From assembly GCA_039816825.1 (NCBI GenBank), contig JBCBXA010000001.1, positions 62,001-126,000 on the forward strand: 64,000 nt of DNA, in the 5' to 3' direction. Position 1 is the stretch's first letter, and the number at the start of each line of letters is the position of its first letter. Positions 1 to 7,768 of this stretch are shown in pieces. The stretch is from JBCBXA01 sp039816825. Lineage in GTDB: Bacteria > Pseudomonadota > Alphaproteobacteria > Rhizobiales > Rhizobiaceae. The notes beneath the pieces were generated by a model. It was not told the DNA's origin, did no database searches, and was given only the letters and a program-made list of their open reading frames with translations. Made by a program: the position numbers and the translations under genes.

Positions 1-195
1 GTAGAGAACCGATGCAGGCTTTGCGAGAAGCTTGGCTTCAGCGCGGCCATCGCCATCGAGATAGTTCGCGGTCTCTTCGACGAGCTGCATGCCTTCGGCA
101 AACAGTGTCTTGAAGGACGCGGTAAAAGCTACGTGCTCGGCGAGCTGCACGGTGTTGGAGGATTCGGGGCCGGCCTGTTTCTCTGTGTCAGACAT
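1..195 (-). CDS. rcdA: RcdA / DUF1465 protein, start only (runs off left edge)
   Basis: The first 65 codons of a leftward gene are visible, from an ATG at 195 to the window edge. The peptide begins MSDTEKQAG and carries the segment FKTLFAEGMQLVEETANYLD followed by GDGRAEAK, typical of the DUF1465 family. In Caulobacter this family includes RcdA, an adaptor that helps ClpXP degrade the cell-cycle regulator CtrA and other substrates. The C-terminal part is outside the window. The gene diverges from a quinone oxidoreductase gene, and trcR, another alphaproteobacterial cell-cycle gene, lies 2.4 kb away. The family call is firm; the adaptor function is inferred from Caulobacter. Confidence 0.85.
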   Translation of the reverse strand, partial: MSDTEKQAGPESSNTVQLAEHVAFTASFKTLFAEGMQLVEETANYLDGDGRAEAKLLAKPASVLY

Positions 196-589
196 GTAAA
201 CTCACTACGCTTGGAAGTGCGGCTTCTGTGGCCGCTATGCTCCCTGTTTGGACAAAGTTCGGTCGCGTCCCGACGTCAGGCAATGCCTGTCTTGTCTGAC
301 TACAGAATGCCCCAGGTGCTCCGCCGAATGAAGGGGGCGGAGTGATAAGGTTACGCAATGGTTAAGAAGCGTGGCCTACTGGTCGGTCTGACCCCAGGCC
401 AAAAAAAAGAGCCGCAAGCGGCTCTCAGGAGTTTTAACAGGGAGGCGTCAAACAAGCGGCAAAGCGCCTGTCCTACGATCGAAGGTTGTTAAGCTTCGAA
501 TAAAATTAGTTATGACACGTAAAGACTAATGAACTGTTAACGGGTGAATCGTTCGTCAACGCGGTTCCCCTCGGTTTGAGGGTGAGGCC
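196..589. other. 394-bp intergenic region with terminator and possible small RNA
   Basis: No convincing protein gene was found between the rcdA start and the quinone oxidoreductase start. The small DUF1192 gene often found beside rcdA is not here. The right part holds a leftward intrinsic terminator (401-424) and an AT-rich stretch around 485-540 that could carry a promoter. The sequence CTAA-N7-TTAA at 526-540 is one base from a CtrA box. Because the terminator faces away from every annotated gene, the segment from about 425 to 540 on the minus strand is a candidate small RNA. Confidence 0.4.
401..424 (-). terminator. Intrinsic terminator, leftward, without an upstream coding gene
   Basis: Read on the minus strand, GAGCCG-CTTG-CGGCTC forms a perfect 6-bp stem (409-424) followed directly by eight U residues (408-401). 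On the plus strand the A-run precedes the stem, so the signal works only leftward. No minus-strand gene ends here: rcdA begins further downstream and the quinone oxidoreductase lies on the other strand. Confidence 0.75.
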
Positions 590-1582
590 TTGTTCGATAT
601 TCCATCCCACATGCGTGCCGTCGAGATTTCCAAGCCCGGCGGGCCTGAAGTGTTGCGCGTTGTGGAGCGCCCAGTCCCCACAGCTGAACCGGGGCACGTG
701 CTCATCAAGGTAGAGGTCGCGGGAGTGAACCGGCCAGACTGCCTTCAGCGTGCGGGGGCTTACCCTCCCCCGCCGGGTGCCAGTGATCTGCCGGGTCTGG
801 AGGTCAGCGGCACGGTCGTCGCTGGCCCAAAAGAACTGCTCGGCACAAGTGTCATGGCCCTGACCAATGGCGGGGGCTACGCGCAATATGTGTCGGTGCC
901 GGTTGGAGCCTGTCTCCCAGTGCCTCCTGATCTCGACATGGTGTGGGCGGGCGCTATCCCGGAGACGCTCTTTACGGTCTGGCACAATGTGTTTCAGCTG
1001 GGTGCCCTGTCGTCGGGCGATGTTTTTCTGGTCCACGGCGGATCATCTGGCATCGGCACTATGGCGATTCAGTTGGCCCGGCATTTCGGTGCGACCGTCA
1101 TCGCCACCGTGGGCAATGATCAGAAGTGCGAAGTCGCCGTCGGCCAGGGCGCGCATCACGCCATCAACTATCGAGGGCAGGACTTTGTTGAAGAGGTGAA
1201 GGGCATCACGTCGGGCGCCGGCGCCGACGTCATCCTCGATATGGTTGGTGGCAGCTATGTCGCGCGAAATCATAAGGCGGCCGCCATCGGCGGACGGATC
1301 GTCCAGATCGCGACCCTCGGCGGGGCCAAAGCCGAGTTCAATGCGGGTCTTCTGATGGTCAAGCGGTTGGTCCACACCGGTTCCACCTTGAGGCCTCGCT
1401 CTGATGCCTTTAAGGCCGCTTTGGCTGCCGAGCTTCGACAGAGGGTGCTGCACTTGATAGCGGACGGCAAGATAGCGCCGCTGCTGCACAGCACGTTTGA
1501 GTTGAAAGACGCGGTTTCCGCCCATGCGTTGATGGAGAGTGGCGAGATGTACGGAAAAATCGCGCTTACCGTCGAGCATTAA
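590..1582 (+). CDS. NAD(P)H-quinone oxidoreductase, PIG3-type MDR family
   Basis: A zinc-independent medium-chain dehydrogenase/reductase of 330 residues. It has an N-terminal GroES-like domain (MRAVEISKPGGPEVLRVVERP) and a Rossmann domain with the nucleotide-binding signature VHGGSSGIGTMAIQLA around residues 150-165. It matches the PIG3-type quinone oxidoreductases that reduce quinones with NADPH in the cytoplasm. I kept the TTG start at 590 because GGTGAGG lies just upstream and family members often carry a few residues before the MRAVEIS-like block; an ATG at 611 is the alternative. An EamA exporter gene follows 14 bp after the stop, probably co-transcribed. Confidence 0.85.
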   Translation: MFDIPSHMRAVEISKPGGPEVLRVVERPVPTAEPGHVLIKVEVAGVNRPDCLQRAGAYPPPPGASDLPGLEVSGTVVAGPKELLGTSVMALTNGGGYAQYVSVPVGACLPVPPDLDMVWAGAIPETLFTVWHNVFQLGALSSGDVFLVHGGSSGIGTMAIQLARHFGATVIATVGNDQKCEVAVGQGAHHAINYRGQDFVEEVKGITSGAGADVILDMVGGSYVARNHKAAAIGGRIVQIATLGGAKAEFNAGLLMVKRLVHTGSTLRPRSDAFKAALAAELRQRVLHLIADGKIAPLLHSTFELKDAVSAHALMESGEMYGKIALTVEH

Positions 1583-1596
1583 GGTCAGTTTCCGAC

Positions 1597-2484
1597 ATGT
1601 TCGAACGCTTCATCGCGCCGGTTCTGTTTGTCTTTATCTGGTCCACCGGCTTTGTCGTTGCTGGCGGTGTTGCCGGGTTTGTCGACCCCAATCTTTTTCT
1701 GGCTTTGCGGTTCTCTGCAGTTGCCTTGATTTTTGGAGCCGTGGCTTTGGCCCTCCGCCAGCCGTTGCCCGACCTCGCAACCGTGCTGAGGCTCATGTTT
1801 ATCGGGCTCTTTATGTATGCGTTCTATCTGGGGCCGTGTTATTGGGTTGTGGCGCAGGGCATGTCGGTGGGCGTCATCACGCTGATCGCAACGCTGCAGC
1901 CGCCTATGACGGCGGTTCTCTCGGCCCGCCTCTACGGAGAGCCGATTTCCGGCTCTCTGATCCTGGGCCTGGCGTTGGGGATAGCGGGTGTGGCCATGGC
2001 GGTCTGGCCAACTCTGGACGTGGGCGCTTTGGGCGGCACGCCCTTGAGCCATGTCGGGTTGGCGTTTTTAAGTGTCTTGTCCCTTACCATTGGCACGCTC
2101 ATGCAAAAGGCCCGCACGTCCACCGTGCCACTGATGACGGCCAACGCTTGGCAGAAGGTGGGTGGAGCACTCGGAGTGGCCGTGGCGGCGCTGCTGCTGG
2201 GCGAAGGGCAACTGGATGTGACGCCACGCAGCGCCTTTTCCTACTTCTGGGCCGTGTTTGTCCTTTCAATCGCCGGCATGTCACTGATGGTCTGGATGTT
2301 GCGGCGGGGCGGCGCGACCCGGTTCACAGCGTTGTTCTTTCCAGTGGCACCACTGGCCGCCATTCAGGGTTGGATCCTGTTTGGAGAGATACTCTCACCC
2401 TTTCAGATCGCCGGTTTTGCCCTCACGGTGCTCGGCGTGATCCTGGCAAGGCGGCAGCCCCGCACTGCGCTGAAGGCCGCTTGA
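1597..2484 (+). CDS. EamA/DMT-family transporter
   Basis: An inner-membrane protein of 295 residues with about ten hydrophobic helices in two EamA repeats, from FIAPVLFVFIWSTGFVVAG at the start to the last helix before RRQPRTALKAA. This drug/metabolite transporter superfamily exports amino acids, nucleosides or small drugs; substrate cannot be read from sequence. It sits 14 bp after the quinone oxidoreductase gene on the same strand. A second, unrelated EamA gene lies at 51607-52524. Confidence 0.85.
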   Translation: MFERFIAPVLFVFIWSTGFVVAGGVAGFVDPNLFLALRFSAVALIFGAVALALRQPLPDLATVLRLMFIGLFMYAFYLGPCYWVVAQGMSVGVITLIATLQPPMTAVLSARLYGEPISGSLILGLALGIAGVAMAVWPTLDVGALGGTPLSHVGLAFLSVLSLTIGTLMQKARTSTVPLMTANAWQKVGGALGVAVAALLLGEGQLDVTPRSAFSYFWAVFVLSIAGMSLMVWMLRRGGATRFTALFFPVAPLAAIQGWILFGEILSPFQIAGFALTVLGVILARRQPRTALKAA

Positions 2485-2613
2485 AGCCGTTGAGCTTTGG
2501 ACCTATAACCGACGCATTCCGAACAATGTGGTGCACTCCACGGCTCCCCGGAAGGCCACCCGGCCCTTCCACTGCGTGACAGCAGGGCGAGCGAACGAAG
2601 AAGGTATGACTCC

Positions 2614-3297
2614 ATGGCTCAAGAGCTCCTGATGCCCAAGGCGACTGCGGTTTGGCTCGTGGACAACACGGCGCTGACGTTCGATCAGATCGCGGCGTTC
2701 TGCAAACTGCACCCGCTGGAAGTGAAGGCCATTGCCGATGGCGACAGCGCGCAGGGCATCAAAGGTCAGAGCCCCATCGCCACGGGCCAGTTGGATGCTG
2801 ACCTGTTGAAAAAGGCCGAAGCTGATTCCGCCGTGAAGCTGGAGCTTGCCAAGCCGAAGGTGTCCGTGCCGGCCGCCAAGAAGAAGGGCCCGCGCTACAC
2901 ACCGGTGTCCCGCCGTCAGGACCGCCCCAATGCCATCCTGTGGCTGGTGCACAACCATCCTGAACTGAAGGACGCCCAGATCATCCGGCTCGTTGGCACC
3001 ACCAAGACCACCATTCAGGCCGTGCGCGACAGGACTCACTGGAACTCGCCCAATCTTCAGCGTCTGGACCCCGTGACCCTAGGTCTGTGCAGCCAGATTG
3101 ATCTCGATGCCGAAGTGAAGGCAGCGGAAAAATATCTGCCGCCCAAGCCTGAAGTGTCGGATGATGAGACACTGCTTCCGGCTTCGGAAACGCAAGGTCT
3201 CGATGTGTCTGAGGATGTGGCCGAAGAGCCGCGCGCGGACGAGAATGTTGATGCGGATTCGGTCTTTGCGAACTTTCAGAACCTCTCTGACAAGTAG
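2614..3297 (+). CDS. trcR: Cell-cycle transcriptional regulator TrcR (DUF1013)
   Basis: A 227-residue protein of the alphaproteobacteria-specific DUF1013 family, beginning MAQELLMPKATAVWLVDNTALTFDQIAAFC. Family hallmarks visible are the WLVDNTALTFDQIA segment, ILWLVHNHPELKDAQIIRLVGTT near the middle (helix-turn-helix-like, resembling a sigma-factor region) and an acidic tail from about residue 185. TrcR acts with RNA polymerase on transcription and has been linked to cell-cycle control in Rhodobacter-type bacteria. It is preceded by a 129-bp gap and followed by stem-loops (3326-3386). The family is certain; the regulatory role is from published work on relatives. Confidence 0.88.
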   Translation: MAQELLMPKATAVWLVDNTALTFDQIAAFCKLHPLEVKAIADGDSAQGIKGQSPIATGQLDADLLKKAEADSAVKLELAKPKVSVPAAKKKGPRYTPVSRRQDRPNAILWLVHNHPELKDAQIIRLVGTTKTTIQAVRDRTHWNSPNLQRLDPVTLGLCSQIDLDAEVKAAEKYLPPKPEVSDDETLLPASETQGLDVSEDVAEEPRADENVDADSVFANFQNLSDK

Positions 3298-3325
3298 CGT
3301 CACCACGCAACTGAATCACGAATAA

Positions 3326-3386
3326 GGGGCTTATGAGCCCCATTAATGGGGCCGTACAGGGGGGCCGGGACGAGGCGTTCCGGCCC
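3326..3386 (+). terminator. Three stem-loops after trcR, the last a probable terminator
   Basis: Three inverted repeats follow the trcR stop. The first is GGGGCT-tatg-AGCCCC (3326-3341). The second is the 16-bp palindrome GCCCCATTAATGGGGC (3337-3352), sharing its left arm with the first, so only one can form at a time. The third pairs GGGCCGGGA with TTCCGGCCC (3362-3386) and is followed by TAAACCGTTTTAATG. The third resembles a weak intrinsic terminator; the overlapping first two could be an attenuator-like switch or simply a redundant terminator. Confidence 0.5.
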
Positions 3387-3439
3387 TAAACCGTTTTAAT
3401 GTTGTCCATGTTTTAACCACGCACGCTGGAAGTTTGCAC

Positions 3440-3474
3440 TTTCAAACGGTTGAAATATTTTCAAACGTTTCAAC
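3440..3474 (+). promoter_or_regulatory. Tandem LacI-type palindromes upstream of fda
   Basis: Two related sites lie 72-106 bp before the fda start: TTTCAAACGGTTGAAA (3440-3455) and TTTCAAACGTTTCAAC (3459-3474). Both share TTTCAAACG and have a central CG, as LacI/GalR-family operators do; the first is palindromic over 7 of 8 pairs. Their centres are 19 bp apart, about two helical turns, so a dimer of dimers could bind one face of the DNA. No LacI-family gene is present in the window, so the regulator is unknown. Confidence 0.4.
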
Positions 3475-3545
3475 CACTTGGCACACTATTTTTCAGAAAC
3501 CTTCGTCGTGGTAGCGCGTTCTTCAACAGATTGAAGGAGCACCAC

Positions 3546-4571
3546 ATGGCCGACACACTTCACGACATTGCAGTCAAAATGGTTCGCCCCGGTCAAGGTA
3601 TTCTGGCCGCTGACGAGAGCACTGGCACCATCAAGAAGCGCTTCGACTCCATAGGTGTGGTGTCCACACCGGAAAAGCGTCGGGACTATCGCGAGATGCT
3701 TTTCTCCGCCAATGATGCCATGCGGGACTATATCTCCGGCGTGATCCTGTACGAAGAAACCCTGATGCAGGACGCCACTGACGGCACCCCTTTGGTGGAT
3801 CTTCTCACGCGCAATGATGCGCTCATCGGCATCAAGGTCGATAAAGGGGCCAAGCCTCTGGCGCTTGGCGGCACAGAGAAAGTGACCGAGGGTCTCGACG
3901 GTCTGCGCGAGCGGCTGGCGGTCTATCATGATCGTGGCGCGCGCTTTGCCAAATGGCGCGCCGTTGTGGACGTTTGTGAAAGCCGTCCGACCCGCTCCGC
4001 CCTGAAGGCCAATGCCCACGCCCTGGCGCGTTATGCGGCCCTTTGCCAGGAGGCTGGGATCGTGCCGATTGTCGAGCCGGAAGTTGTAGCCGATGGCGAA
4101 AACGCCACCCATTCCATCGACCGCTGTTACGAAGTGACCGACGCGGCCCTGAAGATGCTTTACGCCGAACTGGCCGATGCCGGTGTTGATCTTGAAGGCA
4201 CGATCCTCAAGCCCAACATGGTTGTGCCGGGCGTCAAGGCTGCCCCAGCATCCGTTGAAGAGGTCGCTGAGAAGACGGTTCAGGTTCTCAAAGCCAACGT
4301 ACCATCAGTCGTGCCTGGCATTGCGTTCCTGTCTGGCGGTCAGACCGATGAACAGGCGACGGCCCATCTCTCCGCGATGAACGCCATGGGCGATCTGCCT
4401 TGGGCACTGACCTTCTCTTATGGCCGCGCTCTTCAGGCCGCAGCCTTGAAGGCTTGGGGTGGTCGGACCGAGAACGTCGCTGCCGCTCAGCGCGCCTTTA
4501 CTCACCGTGCCCGCATGAACGGTCTCGCTGCGGTCGGCACCTGGAAAGACGAGTTGGAGATGGCTGCCTAG
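3546..4571 (+). CDS. fda: Fructose-bisphosphate aldolase, class I
   Basis: Schiff-base aldolase that splits fructose 1,6-bisphosphate into dihydroxyacetone phosphate and glyceraldehyde 3-phosphate. The 341-residue product starts MADTLHDIAVKMV and shows the class I hallmarks GILAADESTGTIKKRF (residues 18-33), KWRAVVDV, IVPIVEPEV, EGTILKPNMV with the Schiff-base lysine, and FLSGGQTDEQAT. AAGGAG lies 6 bp before the chosen ATG; an upstream in-frame extension is excluded because it would run through the operator region. It faces pgk, gap and tkt on the other strand, so the lower-glycolysis genes cluster here without forming one operon. A strong terminator follows. Confidence 0.95.
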   Translation: MADTLHDIAVKMVRPGQGILAADESTGTIKKRFDSIGVVSTPEKRRDYREMLFSANDAMRDYISGVILYEETLMQDATDGTPLVDLLTRNDALIGIKVDKGAKPLALGGTEKVTEGLDGLRERLAVYHDRGARFAKWRAVVDVCESRPTRSALKANAHALARYAALCQEAGIVPIVEPEVVADGENATHSIDRCYEVTDAALKMLYAELADAGVDLEGTILKPNMVVPGVKAAPASVEEVAEKTVQVLKANVPSVVPGIAFLSGGQTDEQATAHLSAMNAMGDLPWALTFSYGRALQAAALKAWGGRTENVAAAQRAFTHRARMNGLAAVGTWKDELEMAA

Positions 4572-4596
4572 CCTGCTCAGAATCAAAATTGGAACG

Positions 4597-4626
4597 GCCG
4601 CTCTGTCCTGCAGGGCGGCTTTTTTG
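4597..4626 (+). terminator. Intrinsic terminator after fda
   Basis: GCCGCTCTG-tcctg-CAGGGCGGC makes a 9-bp stem with one G-U pair, followed by seven T residues, starting 25 bp after the fda stop. Confidence 0.85.
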
Positions 4627-4661
4627 TTGCCCGGATGATCGGCCTCGCTATCTGACCAGCC

Positions 4662-4883
4662 ATGACCAAGCGCCCGCCTCTGCCAGAAGCCCATGTCAGC
4701 GAAATCGTCCAGATGGCGCTGTCCGACCATGTGAGCTTTGCCGAGATCGAGATGGAATATGGTCTGGGCGAAGAGCAGGTGAAAAACCTGATGCGCGATA
4801 GGCTCAAGGCGGGCAGCTACCGCGCCTGGCGAAGGCGCGTGCGAGCCTTTGGCGACAGGCGGGCCCATTACAAAGGTTCGTGA
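4662..4883 (+). CDS. TIGR03643/DUF2805-family small protein
   Basis: A 73-residue cytoplasmic protein with the family pattern HVSEIVQMALSDHVSFAEIEMEYGLGEEQVKNLMRDRLK followed by SYRAWRRRV. The middle looks like a helix-turn-helix, and the family is conserved and small, but no biochemical function is known to me. It begins 36 bp after the fda terminator and is followed, after a 36-bp gap, by an SGNH hydrolase gene. Length and motif spacing match the family. Confidence 0.8.
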   Translation: MTKRPPLPEAHVSEIVQMALSDHVSFAEIEMEYGLGEEQVKNLMRDRLKAGSYRAWRRRVRAFGDRRAHYKGS

Positions 4884-4919
4884 GCGTCACAGCCGTCACA
4901 TGATTGCCTTCTTAGCTGG

Positions 4920-5702
4920 ATGGTAACGCCCATCTGTCAGTCTGGAATGACTATGAACCTCGCACTGAACCATATCGCGTCCTGGCTTTCGTTTCCGGTC
5001 TATGCCCTTCAGGGCACCTACGTACGGAACACGACGCCGCGCATGGACCCTGCTGTTTGCCCAAGGTTGGGCACTCTGGGTTCCATGAGGGCCAGCCATC
5101 CAGGGCGGGGCGAAGAGATCCGATTGCTCGTCATTGGTGATTCATCGGCAGGCGGTTTTGGTGTGGACTCAATGGATGAAAGTCTTGGGGCGCATCTCGC
5201 GAGCATATTGAACCAGCGTACCGGGCGACCCGTTAGCGTATTTGCGATGGGGTTCAACTCCGCCGTGGCTGCCGAGTTGCGGGACGAAGTGGTGGGCAAT
5301 CTCGAACATCGCGACTGGACGCATGTGTTGGTGTCTGTCGGGATCAATGACACGAAGAACTTCCATTCTTTGCGGCGCTGGACCAAGGGCTTCGGCCGCC
5401 TGATCTTCGCTTTGCGGGCGCGTTTTCCGGGCGCTCGGATCATCTGGCCCGAAATTCTTGCGGTCAAAGACATGCCGCGCCTTCCAAGCCCTCTGCGGGA
5501 CATCATGGAGTGGCGGGCTCAATTGCTGAACGCCCGCGGGCGCTGCCTGTGTTCGGAGCGGGGGGCTTACTGGCTGCCACGTATGCTGAAGGGCGGGCCG
5601 CAGTGCTATGCCCTCGATGGCTTCCACGCCAACTCCTACGGCTACCGGGTTTGGGCCGAGCATATGGTCGAAGAAATGCTCAAACAGCCTGAACTGATCT
5701 GA
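4920..5702 (+). CDS. SGNH/GDSL-family hydrolase, membrane-anchored or exported
   Basis: The four SGNH blocks are visible: LLVIGDSSAGGFGVDS with the nucleophilic serine (about residues 70-85), the G/N region around VFAMGFNSAVAAELRDEV, VSVGINDTKN (GxND block), and DGFHANSYGY carrying the catalytic Asp and His near the C-terminus. These enzymes hydrolyse esters or thioesters; the substrate is not evident. The N-terminus has a hydrophobic stretch (LALNHIASWLSFPVYALQG), likely a signal anchor. The first ATG is at 4920, but ATGs at 4947 and 4953 are plausible, the last with GGA 6 bp upstream. prpE follows on the same strand. Confidence 0.8.
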   Translation: MVTPICQSGMTMNLALNHIASWLSFPVYALQGTYVRNTTPRMDPAVCPRLGTLGSMRASHPGRGEEIRLLVIGDSSAGGFGVDSMDESLGAHLASILNQRTGRPVSVFAMGFNSAVAAELRDEVVGNLEHRDWTHVLVSVGINDTKNFHSLRRWTKGFGRLIFALRARFPGARIIWPEILAVKDMPRLPSPLRDIMEWRAQLLNARGRCLCSERGAYWLPRMLKGGPQCYALDGFHANSYGYRVWAEHMVEEMLKQPELI

Positions 5703-5823
5703 GCCTTCCAGCCCATTTCCTTCCGACCAAATGCGTACTGTTGCGCCCTCTGTTCTTCGCGCTAGTGTTCGTCCGCTCTGGGCCCGCTCTGGGACGAGCA
5801 CGGGTTCAGTTGGGGAGGCTGCC

Positions 5824-7722
5824 ATGGCGCAATATCAGGATGTCTATGAAGGCTGGCGGTCTGATCCGCACGGTTTCTGGATGCAGGCTGCCCAGGATCT
5901 TGTCTGGCAAGTGCCGCCGCAGACAGCGTTCGATGAGACGCAGGGCGCTTATGGGCGTTGGTTCCCCGATGGCCAACTGAACACTTGCTACAATGCGGTC
6001 GACCGTCATGTCGATGAAGGCAATGGCGACCGTCTCGCCATCATTCACGACAGCCCGGTTACAGGTACCAAGCGCAAGATCAGCTATGCTGAATTGCAAG
6101 ATGAAGTGGCGACGCTGGCCGCCGTGCTGCGCCGATTGGGCGTCGGCAAAGGCGACCGGGTGATCATCTACATGCCCATGGTGGCCGAGGCGGCCTTTGC
6201 CATGCTGGCCTGCGCCCGCATCGGGGCGGTCCATTCGGTCGTGTTTGGCGGCTTTGCGGCGCCGGAGCTGGCCACGCGAATCGACGACGCCAAGCCGAGC
6301 CTGGTTCTGGCGGGGTCCTGCGGCATCGAGCCATCCCGGACGGTGGAATACAAACCGCTTCTCGACCAAGCCATCGACATGGCCGAGCATAAGCCGAGCA
6401 ATGTGCTTCTGCTCCAACGCCCGCAGTGCGCAGGCAGCATGGTGGAAGGCCGCGACCATGACTGGCAGACGTCAGTCGATGCTGCCCGCGCGGATGGTGA
6501 GAAAGCAGACTGTGTCGCGATGGCGGGCACCGATCCTCTCTACATTCTCTACACTTCCGGCACGACTGGTAAGCCAAAGGGCGTCGTGCGGGACAATGGC
6601 GGCCATGCTGTCGCCATGCGCTGGTCTATGGCCAACATTTACGATGTGGCCCCCGGCGAAGTGTACTGGGCGGCGTCGGATATCGGGTGGGTCGTCGGTC
6701 ACAGCTATATCATCTATGCGCCACTCCTCGCTGGATGCACGACCGTCATGTATGAGGGCAAGCCAGTCGGCACGCCAGATGCCAACGCCTTCTGGCGCGT
6801 GATCGAGGAGCACAAAGTGGTCACGCTTTTCACGGCGCCCACGGCCTTCCGCGCCATCAAGAAAGAAGACCCGAAGGGCGAAGGCCCTGCCGAGTTCGAC
6901 CTTGGTCATTTTCGTGCGCTGTTCCTGGCGGGTGAGCGGGCAGACCCCCCGACCATTGAGTGGGCGCAGAAGATGCTTGACGTGCCGGTGATCGACAATT
7001 GGTGGCAGACGGAGACGAGCTGGGCCATTGCGTCGAGCCCGTTCGGCATTGAAAAGCTGCCGGTGAAGCTCGGCTCGCCATCCCTGCCCATGCCTGGATA
7101 TGATCTGCGGGTTCTGGATGATGAAGGCCACGAGGTTCCAGCCGGGACGCTGGGCAATCTGGTGGTCAAGCTGCCTTTGCCACCGGGCTGTTTCCCGACC
7201 CTGTGGGAAGATGAGACGCGCTTCCGCTCTTCCTACCTTGAAGAGTTCCCGGGCTACTACCAGACCTCTGATGCCGGGCTGATCGATGAGGATGGCTACA
7301 CCTTCATCATGGCTCGCACCGACGACATCATCAATGTGGCGGGGCACCGGCTTTCGACCGGCGGCATGGAAGAAGTGGTGGGCTCACATCCTGATGTGGC
7401 CGAATGTGCAGTGGTTGGGATTGCCGACGCTTTGAAAGGCCAATTGCCCATGGGCTTCATGGTGCTCAATTCAGGTGTTGAGCGACCACAGGGTGAGATT
7501 GCGAAGGAAGTGGTGACCTTGGTGCGCGAGCGGATCGGTCCCGTGGCTGCGTTTAAACTCGTGCTGCCAGTGCAAAGGCTGCCGAAGACGAGGTCAGGCA
7601 AGATCCTGCGACGGACGTTGCGAGAGATGATTGATGGCGAGGATTGGAAGATGCCGCCGACCATCGACGACCCGATGATCCTGACGGAGATTTCTGAGGC
7701 CTGGAAGGCCAGCCAGACTTAG
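5824..7722 (+). CDS. prpE: Propionyl-CoA synthetase (acrylyl-CoA ligase) PrpE
   Basis: AMP-forming acyl-CoA ligase of 632 residues. Motifs are the P-loop-like YTSGTTGKPKG at 243-253, GWVVGHSYIIYAPLLAG, the hinge region TDDIINVAGHRLSTGGMEE, and KTRSGKILRRTLRE carrying the acylated lysine. The N-terminal SDPHGFWMQAA and HSVVFGGFAAPELATRIDDAKP segments are typical of PrpE rather than acetyl-CoA synthetase. The enzyme activates propionate and, in DMSP-degrading bacteria, acrylate. The ATG at 5824 is chosen because GGGGAGG precedes it. With DddP (17000) and AcuI (33070) it would complete acrylate catabolism. No prpBCD genes are in the window. Confidence 0.92.
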   Translation: MAQYQDVYEGWRSDPHGFWMQAAQDLVWQVPPQTAFDETQGAYGRWFPDGQLNTCYNAVDRHVDEGNGDRLAIIHDSPVTGTKRKISYAELQDEVATLAAVLRRLGVGKGDRVIIYMPMVAEAAFAMLACARIGAVHSVVFGGFAAPELATRIDDAKPSLVLAGSCGIEPSRTVEYKPLLDQAIDMAEHKPSNVLLLQRPQCAGSMVEGRDHDWQTSVDAARADGEKADCVAMAGTDPLYILYTSGTTGKPKGVVRDNGGHAVAMRWSMANIYDVAPGEVYWAASDIGWVVGHSYIIYAPLLAGCTTVMYEGKPVGTPDANAFWRVIEEHKVVTLFTAPTAFRAIKKEDPKGEGPAEFDLGHFRALFLAGERADPPTIEWAQKMLDVPVIDNWWQTETSWAIASSPFGIEKLPVKLGSPSLPMPGYDLRVLDDEGHEVPAGTLGNLVVKLPLPPGCFPTLWEDETRFRSSYLEEFPGYYQTSDAGLIDEDGYTFIMARTDDIINVAGHRLSTGGMEEVVGSHPDVAECAVVGIADALKGQLPMGFMVLNSGVERPQGEIAKEVVTLVRERIGPVAAFKLVLPVQRLPKTRSGKILRRTLREMIDGEDWKMPPTIDDPMILTEISEAWKASQT

Positions 7723-7768
7723 GCGGAGCTGCACGGCTTGGCCGCATTTGCCCGCTAGACGCAGCGCT

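Noticed and set aside
133..345. A 70-codon forward frame overlapping the rcdA start
   Set aside because: Antisense to rcdA with no ribosome-binding site or similarity.
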